This document shows, piece by piece, positions 60,555 to 64,000 of a stretch of DNA of 64,000 bases. The stretch is from positions 310,001 through 374,000 of the forward strand of contig NZ_SLZG01000005.1 of assembly GCF_004341625.1 (NCBI RefSeq), written 5' to 3'. The notes beneath the pieces were generated by a model. It ran no database searches. It saw only the letters and a list, made by a program, of their open reading frames with translations, and was not told where the DNA came from. The DNA is from Rhizobium sp. BK376. Lineage in GTDB: Bacteria; Pseudomonadota; Alphaproteobacteria; Rhizobiales; Rhizobiaceae. Within the stretch, counting starts at the first letter, position 1, and every line of letters starts with the position of its first letter. The position numbers and the translations under genes are program-made.

Positions 60555-61271
60555 TCAGCTGGCGGAAAGATCGATCGGATCTGCAAGGTCGCGCGCCAGA
60601 TAATCCTGGATCTGCTTGACGATCTGCTCGGCATGTTTGGCGGCAAGCTTGTCGGCAAGCTCGACGTTCCGAGCTTCGATCGCCGCGATCATCTCCTCGT
60701 GTTCGTCGACATACTGCCGAGGCAGGCGATCGTCGAAGGTGCGGTAATAGAGCCTGAGGATGCGCCGTCCCTCATCGAGGAGCCGGCTAAAGAAAACCGT
60801 GTAATAGGGGTTGCCGGCGAGTTCGGCGATCGCAACGTGGAATTCACGATTCGCCTCGATCATCGCCAAGGCGTCATGGGCGACAACGGCGGCGGCAAAT
60901 TCCTGCTGCCATCTCCTGATGTCGGCCATGGCCTCATGTCTTGCACGTTGCGCTGCACCACGGGTGGTCACGCGGTACATCAGCGTCAGGGCATCGAAAT
61001 AGGTTGGTAGCGTCGCGAAGTCTATCTGTGAGACGATCGTATTGCGGTTCGGCAACGTCGTGACCAAGCCCTCGCCGGAAAGCCTCAGCAGTGCCTCGCG
61101 GACCGGGGTGCGGGACATACCGAAACGTTCCGAAAGCCTGACTTCTTCCAGTGCGTCTCCAGGCGGCAGGGTCATGTCGAGAATCTCTTTGCGCAGCACC
61201 GTATAGACACTTTGAGTGCCGGTGCCGCGCGCGCGGCGAACATCGCTTTCCTCGGGTTCGATATGCGCCAT
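60555..61271 (-). CDS. GntR-family regulator, FCD subfamily, next to hydroxyproline-type genes
   Basis: This is a regulator of 238 aa. DNA-binding region: QSVYTVLRKEILDMTLPPGD, VRLSERFGMSRTPVREALLR and LSGEGLVTTLPNRNTIVSQI. FCD region: EANREFHVAIAELAGNPYY and YVDEHEEMIAAIEARNVELA. ATG 61271 has GGAGA about ten bases upstream; an in-frame GTG at 61301 would add ten residues. It is divergent from the HypD-like gene, and two TTGTCGACAA-type sites lie in the gap, so it likely represses hydroxyproline-type catabolism. Confidence 0.88.
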   Translation of the reverse strand: MAHIEPEESDVRRARGTGTQSVYTVLRKEILDMTLPPGDALEEVRLSERFGMSRTPVREALLRLSGEGLVTTLPNRNTIVSQIDFATLPTYFDALTLMYRVTTRGAAQRARHEAMADIRRWQQEFAAAVVAHDALAMIEANREFHVAIAELAGNPYYTVFFSRLLDEGRRILRLYYRTFDDRLPRQYVDEHEEMIAAIEARNVELADKLAAKHAEQIVKQIQDYLARDLADPIDLSAS

Positions 61272-61517
61272 GCCTGATATTTTTCTCCGATAGCCAACCA
61301 CGGGCTTGAATGCAATTTGTCGACGAAGGTCGCAGGCTAGTCAAGCCGCCATCCAAACCAAGACCAATAACCGTCGTCGTCGCCGGAATCCTCGATCTTC
61401 GAGCTGGCGCACCTTTTCTGTCGACAAATAGAATACAAGACGCTATTAGTAACGCAAGGCTCAGCCTTCCAGGCGGACAATCGTGTCATGAGGCCTGCCA
61501 GTCCAAGAGGAATTAGA
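61272..61517. promoter_or_regulatory. Divergent promoter region with two TTGTCGACAA-like sites
   Basis: TTGTCGACGA (61317-61326) and CTGTCGACAA (61418-61427) each differ by one base from the palindrome TTGTCGACAA found at 59221. One lies close to the GntR start and the other about 90 bases before the HypD-like start, as expected for a repressor controlling both directions. A GAATACAAG element follows the second. Confidence 0.5.
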
Positions 61518-62480
61518 ATGAAAGCCAAGATCTTTTCCGGCGTCGTTCCGGCGCTCATGACCCCCTGCAAGGAAGACCGCAGCCCGGATTTTGAATCGAT
61601 GGTTCGCAAGGGCAAGGAGCTCATTGCTGCAGGCATGTCGGCTGTCGTTTATTGCGGCTCCATGGGTGATTGGCCGCTTCTGAGCGACGAGCAGCGCATG
61701 GAAGGCGTCGAACGTCTCGTCAAAGCCGGCATACCCGTCATCGTCGGCACGGGCGCGGTCAACACGGCCTCGGCAGTTGCCCACGCTGCACACGCGCAAA
61801 AAGTCGGCGCACAGGGCTTGATGGTCATCCCGCGCGTTCTGTCTCGCGGTCCGTCGCTGGTTGCGCAAAAGGCCCATTTCAAGGCGATCCTGTCTGTAGC
61901 ACCAGACCTCCCGGCGGTCATCTACAACAGCCCCTATTACGGCTTTGCCACGCGCGCTGACCTGTTTTTCGCACTGCGCGCGGAGCATTCGAACCTCGTC
62001 GGCTTCAAGGAATTCGGCGGCCCTGCCGATCTGCGCTATGCGGCCGAAAACATTACCAGCCGCGACGATGACGTTTCGCTGATGATCGGCGTCGATACCG
62101 CAGTGTTCCACGGTTTCGTGAATTGCGGTGCGACCGGCGCCATCACCGGCATCGGAAACGTGCTTCCGAAGGAAGTCATCCACCTCTGCAACCTTTCGCA
62201 GGCTGCTGCAGCAGGCGACGTCGACGCTCGCCAGCGTGCGCAGGAACTGGAACAGGCACTTGCCGTCCTCTCGTCCTTCGATGAAGGACCGGACCTCGTT
62301 CTCTACTTCAAGCACATGATGGTGCTGAAGGGTGCCAAGGAATATACGCTCCACTTCAACGAGACGGATGCACTGTCCGAAAGCCAACGCGGCTATGTCG
62401 AAGCTCAGTTCAAACTGTTCAACAGCTGGTACGCCGAGTGGAGCAAGCTTCCGGGTGCAGTCGAGAAGTCGAAGCCCTGA
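61518..62480 (+). CDS. hypD: Dihydrodipicolinate synthase-family enzyme, probable 1-pyrroline-4-hydroxy-2-carboxylate deaminase
   Basis: This is an aldolase-fold enzyme of 320 aa. The Schiff-base lysine is Lys164 (LVGFKEFGGP) and the family tyrosine is Tyr136 (IYNSPYYG), with CGSMGDWPLLSDEQR near the N terminus. The sequence type matches the rhizobial HypD group, which deaminates pyrroline-4-hydroxy-2-carboxylate to 2-oxoglutarate semialdehyde in hydroxyproline breakdown. ATG 61518 (MKAKIFSGVVPALMTPC) follows AGAGGAA; an earlier start at 61488 is not conserved. The neighbours, a D-amino-acid-type dehydrogenase and a pyrroline reductase, support the pathway. A plain lysine-pathway DapA is the alternative. 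Confidence 0.78.
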   Translation: MKAKIFSGVVPALMTPCKEDRSPDFESMVRKGKELIAAGMSAVVYCGSMGDWPLLSDEQRMEGVERLVKAGIPVIVGTGAVNTASAVAHAAHAQKVGAQGLMVIPRVLSRGPSLVAQKAHFKAILSVAPDLPAVIYNSPYYGFATRADLFFALRAEHSNLVGFKEFGGPADLRYAAENITSRDDDVSLMIGVDTAVFHGFVNCGATGAITGIGNVLPKEVIHLCNLSQAAAAGDVDARQRAQELEQALAVLSSFDEGPDLVLYFKHMMVLKGAKEYTLHFNETDALSESQRGYVEAQFKLFNSWYAEWSKLPGAVEKSKP

Positions 62481-62505
62481 GCTTCAACTGATGGCGAAAT
62501 GAATC

Positions 62506-62533
62506 AAGGCCCGCCTCATCGGCGGGCCTTTTT
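62506..62533 (+). terminator. Rho-independent terminator of the HypD-like gene
   Basis: AAGGCCCGCC (62506-62515) pairs perfectly with GGCGGGCCTT (62521-62530) over a TCATC loop and is followed by TTTG. This is the clearest intrinsic terminator in the window. It lies between the convergent HypD-like and reductase genes. Confidence 0.9.
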
Positions 62534-62570
62534 GTTTGATGTGCAGTCGAAAGCAGGCCGAGATATCCGA

Positions 62571-63596
62571 CTAATCGACGGCATCGAGCCCGAGGGTGCG
62601 GAGACGCTCAAGTTGCTGCATCTCCTGCTCGTTCAGGACGATGCCATCAGTCTCGGACATCGCGCGGGCGGCGAATCGACGTTGAGAGGGCAGGCGGGCG
62701 CCCTGGCCTGCAATCGCTTCGAACAGAAGCTCCGCACGGGCAAACGGATCACCCGGCCGGCCGGCGGCGAAGGCTTGCGGAGAAAAGGCGACAATGAGTT
62801 CGCCGTGCGCTGGCGCGAGCGCGGTGGTGCCGAGATAATCCAGCGCCTCCCGGCTCGTCAGGTCGCCGATCATTATCCCGGCAAGCAATTCAATCATCGT
62901 GCCGATCGCCGAGCCCTTGTGCCCGCCAAATGGGAGCATGGCGCCGGCAAGTGCGGCTTCCGGTTCGATGGTCGGTTCACCATCCGGCCCGATCGCCCAG
63001 CCTTCCGGGAGTGCCTTGCCTGCGCGCCGGTGCAATTCGATCTCGCCGCGAGCGGCCATGGAGGTGGCGAAGTCGAAGACATAGGGCTCTTTGCCCTCGC
63101 GCGGCCAGCCGAACGCAAACGGATTGGTGCCGAGAAGCGGCAGCTTGCCTCCTGATGGAGCGACCGTCGAATAGCTGGGACACATGGCGAGCGCCGCAAG
63201 CCCTTGTTCCGTCAAAGCCTCGACATCCGGCCACAGGGCCGCAAAATGAGTGCAATCGTTGATGACGAGGGCGGCCAGACCATGTTTACGCGCCTGCACG
63301 GCAACCGCGGGCACGCCGAGCTCGACTGCCGGGTTGGAGAACCCGCCCTTGGCGTCCACCCTGACGATCGCGGAATCCGGCTGTGTGGCTAGTTCCGGCA
63401 CGGCATCCGGTTTCACTTTCCCTGCCTTCACCGTGCGCAGGATGCCCTCGACCCGATAGATTCCATGCGATTTGCAGGCATCGCGTTCTGCACGGGCGAT
63501 GACGCTGGCAAGCGAGGCGGATTGAATGGCGTTGAGGCCCGCATTGCGGAAGATTGCCTCGACGCGGTCACGTAGCTCATCAAAGGTCAAATTCAT
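62571..63596 (-). CDS. Ldh2/malate dehydrogenase-type reductase, probable delta1-pyrroline-2-carboxylate reductase
   Basis: This is an NAD(P)H-dependent enzyme of 341 aa in the Ldh2 (non-Rossmann) family. The catalytic histidine motif is in CKSHGIYRVEGIL near residue 47. INDCTHFAALWPDVEALTEQ, LLGTNPFAFGWPREG, VFDFATSMAARGEIE and LPFGGHKGSAIGTMIELLAG follow closely the pattern of DpkA, the piperideine/pyrroline-2-carboxylate reductase. It would turn cyclic imino acids into L-proline or L-pipecolate. ATG 63596 has GAGGGAG just before it and is preferred to several upstream starts. Confidence 0.82.
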   Translation of the reverse strand: MNLTFDELRDRVEAIFRNAGLNAIQSASLASVIARAERDACKSHGIYRVEGILRTVKAGKVKPDAVPELATQPDSAIVRVDAKGGFSNPAVELGVPAVAVQARKHGLAALVINDCTHFAALWPDVEALTEQGLAALAMCPSYSTVAPSGGKLPLLGTNPFAFGWPREGKEPYVFDFATSMAARGEIELHRRAGKALPEGWAIGPDGEPTIEPEAALAGAMLPFGGHKGSAIGTMIELLAGIMIGDLTSREALDYLGTTALAPAHGELIVAFSPQAFAAGRPGDPFARAELLFEAIAGQGARLPSQRRFAARAMSETDGIVLNEQEMQQLERLRTLGLDAVD

Positions 63597-63723
63597 TTTC
63601 TCCCTCATGGGTCTTCCACCGATTAGAGCCTTGCCGCGATGGCAAAGGCAGTTGATGTCTGCATACATAAAGTATACGAAAATCAGACGCGAGCAATTTT
63701 CGCTGGCTCTCCAGAGAGGCATG
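63597..63723. promoter_or_regulatory. Divergent promoter with an ATAC-N5-GTAT repeat
   Basis: This gap lies between the reductase and the flavoprotein gene. ATAC (63663-63666) and GTAT (63672-63675) form a small inverted repeat in a short AT-rich stretch (CATACATAAAGTATAC). It resembles sites of FCD-type GntR regulators in general. GAGAGG (63714-63719) is the ribosome binding site of the gene at 63724. Confidence 0.35.
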
Positions 63724-64000
63724 ATGACCAGTCAGACCGAATCTCAGCTTACTGTAATTGGTGCAGGTGTTGTCGGACTATCCGTTGCGATTGTCGCACA
63801 ACAGCGCGGATTTGCGGTCACAGTTCTGGATCGACAGGGCCCGGCCGCCGGCGCGTCGGCGGGCAATGCCGGCGCATTTGCGTTCACCGACATCCTGCCG
63901 CTCGCCTCTCCGGGTATTTTGAAGAAAGCGCCGAAATGGCTGCTTGATCCGCTCGGCCCGCTGACGATACCGCCCGCCTATGCGCTCAGGATCGCTCCCT
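63724..64000 (+). CDS. FAD-dependent D-amino acid / D-hydroxyproline dehydrogenase-like protein, N-terminal part
   Basis: Only the first ~92 residues are in the window. The dinucleotide-binding motif TVIGAGVVGLSVAIVAQQRG opens the protein, followed by VTVLDRQGPAAGASAGNAGA and the segment TDILPLASPG. These are the DadA/HypO-type signatures, including the GNAG turn near the flavin. With the HypD-like gene nearby it probably oxidises D-hydroxyproline, but D-amino acid dehydrogenase is possible. The ATG pair at 63721 and 63724 gives two starts; 63724 has the better spacing to GAGAGG. Confidence 0.8.
   Translation, partial: MTSQTESQLTVIGAGVVGLSVAIVAQQRGFAVTVLDRQGPAAGASAGNAGAFAFTDILPLASPGILKKAPKWLLDPLGPLTIPPAYALRIAP

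Overview
The window looks like a stretch of a secondary replicon (chromid or large plasmid) of a Rhizobiaceae bacterium of the Rhizobium/Agrobacterium type. The reasons are the bioBFDAZ gene order ending in the FabH-like BioZ, an exact BioR box (TTATCTATAA) in front of bioB, a NadQ-type regulator next to nadABC with two NadQ-like palindromes, a panCB pair, and the very high density of ABC uptake operons with dedicated regulators. The DNA is GC-rich throughout and genes are often joined by 4-base ATGA overlaps. I saw no rRNA, tRNA, CRISPR array, insertion sequence or replication origin. Family assignments come from reading the sequences, not from searches.

Layout. 1-5397: a CUT1 sugar ABC transporter (binding protein, two permeases, ATPase) with a short-chain dehydrogenase, divergent from a truncated BadF-type sugar kinase. 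5449-10481: biotin operon bioB-F-D-A-Z on the minus strand. 10715-13466: taurine-type transporter tauABC, minus strand. 13805-25098: a fused 5-oxoprolinase/hydantoinase, a MarR-like regulator, a peptide ABC transporter whose two ATPases are fused, and an M14-type metallopeptidase. 25207-26103: class I fructose-bisphosphate aldolase. 26297-30623: nadQ and nadABC. 30767-32460: panCB. 32524-39165 (minus): PF10091-type glycoside hydrolase, phosphoketolase and glycogen phosphorylase. 39437-41934 (minus): a CBS-BON protein and an ABC exporter with a degenerate ATPase domain. 42114-43669: a TetR regulator and a divergent dehydrogenase. 43748-50797 (minus): a spermidine/putrescine-class ABC transporter with a class I glutamine-amidotransferase-like protein and a gamma-glutamyltransferase (GGT), divergent from a GntR regulator. 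51768-59164 (minus): a second GGT followed by a complete peptide ABC transporter, divergent from a GntR regulator and a SnoaL-like protein. 60555-64000: a GntR regulator, a HypD-like deaminase, a pyrroline-2-carboxylate reductase-like enzyme and the start of a D-amino-acid/D-hydroxyproline dehydrogenase-like flavoprotein, which fits hydroxyproline breakdown.

How the genes may work together. The left half joins three cofactor pathways (biotin, NAD, pantothenate), two of them with recognisable operators. The right half and the 13.8-25.1 kb block look like a scavenging region for peptide-like and gamma-glutamyl compounds. Three separate uptake operons each carry their own amide- or lactam-cleaving enzyme (oxoprolinase plus M14 peptidase; GGT plus GATase1-like protein; GGT), and each has its own regulator. 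The hydroxyproline-type genes beside them suggest imino acids from plant or animal protein as a further substrate. The best candidates for something undescribed are the 43.7-51.7 kb operon (polyamine-class transporter, GATase1-like hydrolase with an intact Cys-His-Glu triad, cytoplasmic GGT, and a perfect 20-bp palindrome at its start) and the 13.8-25.1 kb oxoprolinase/peptide/M14 module.
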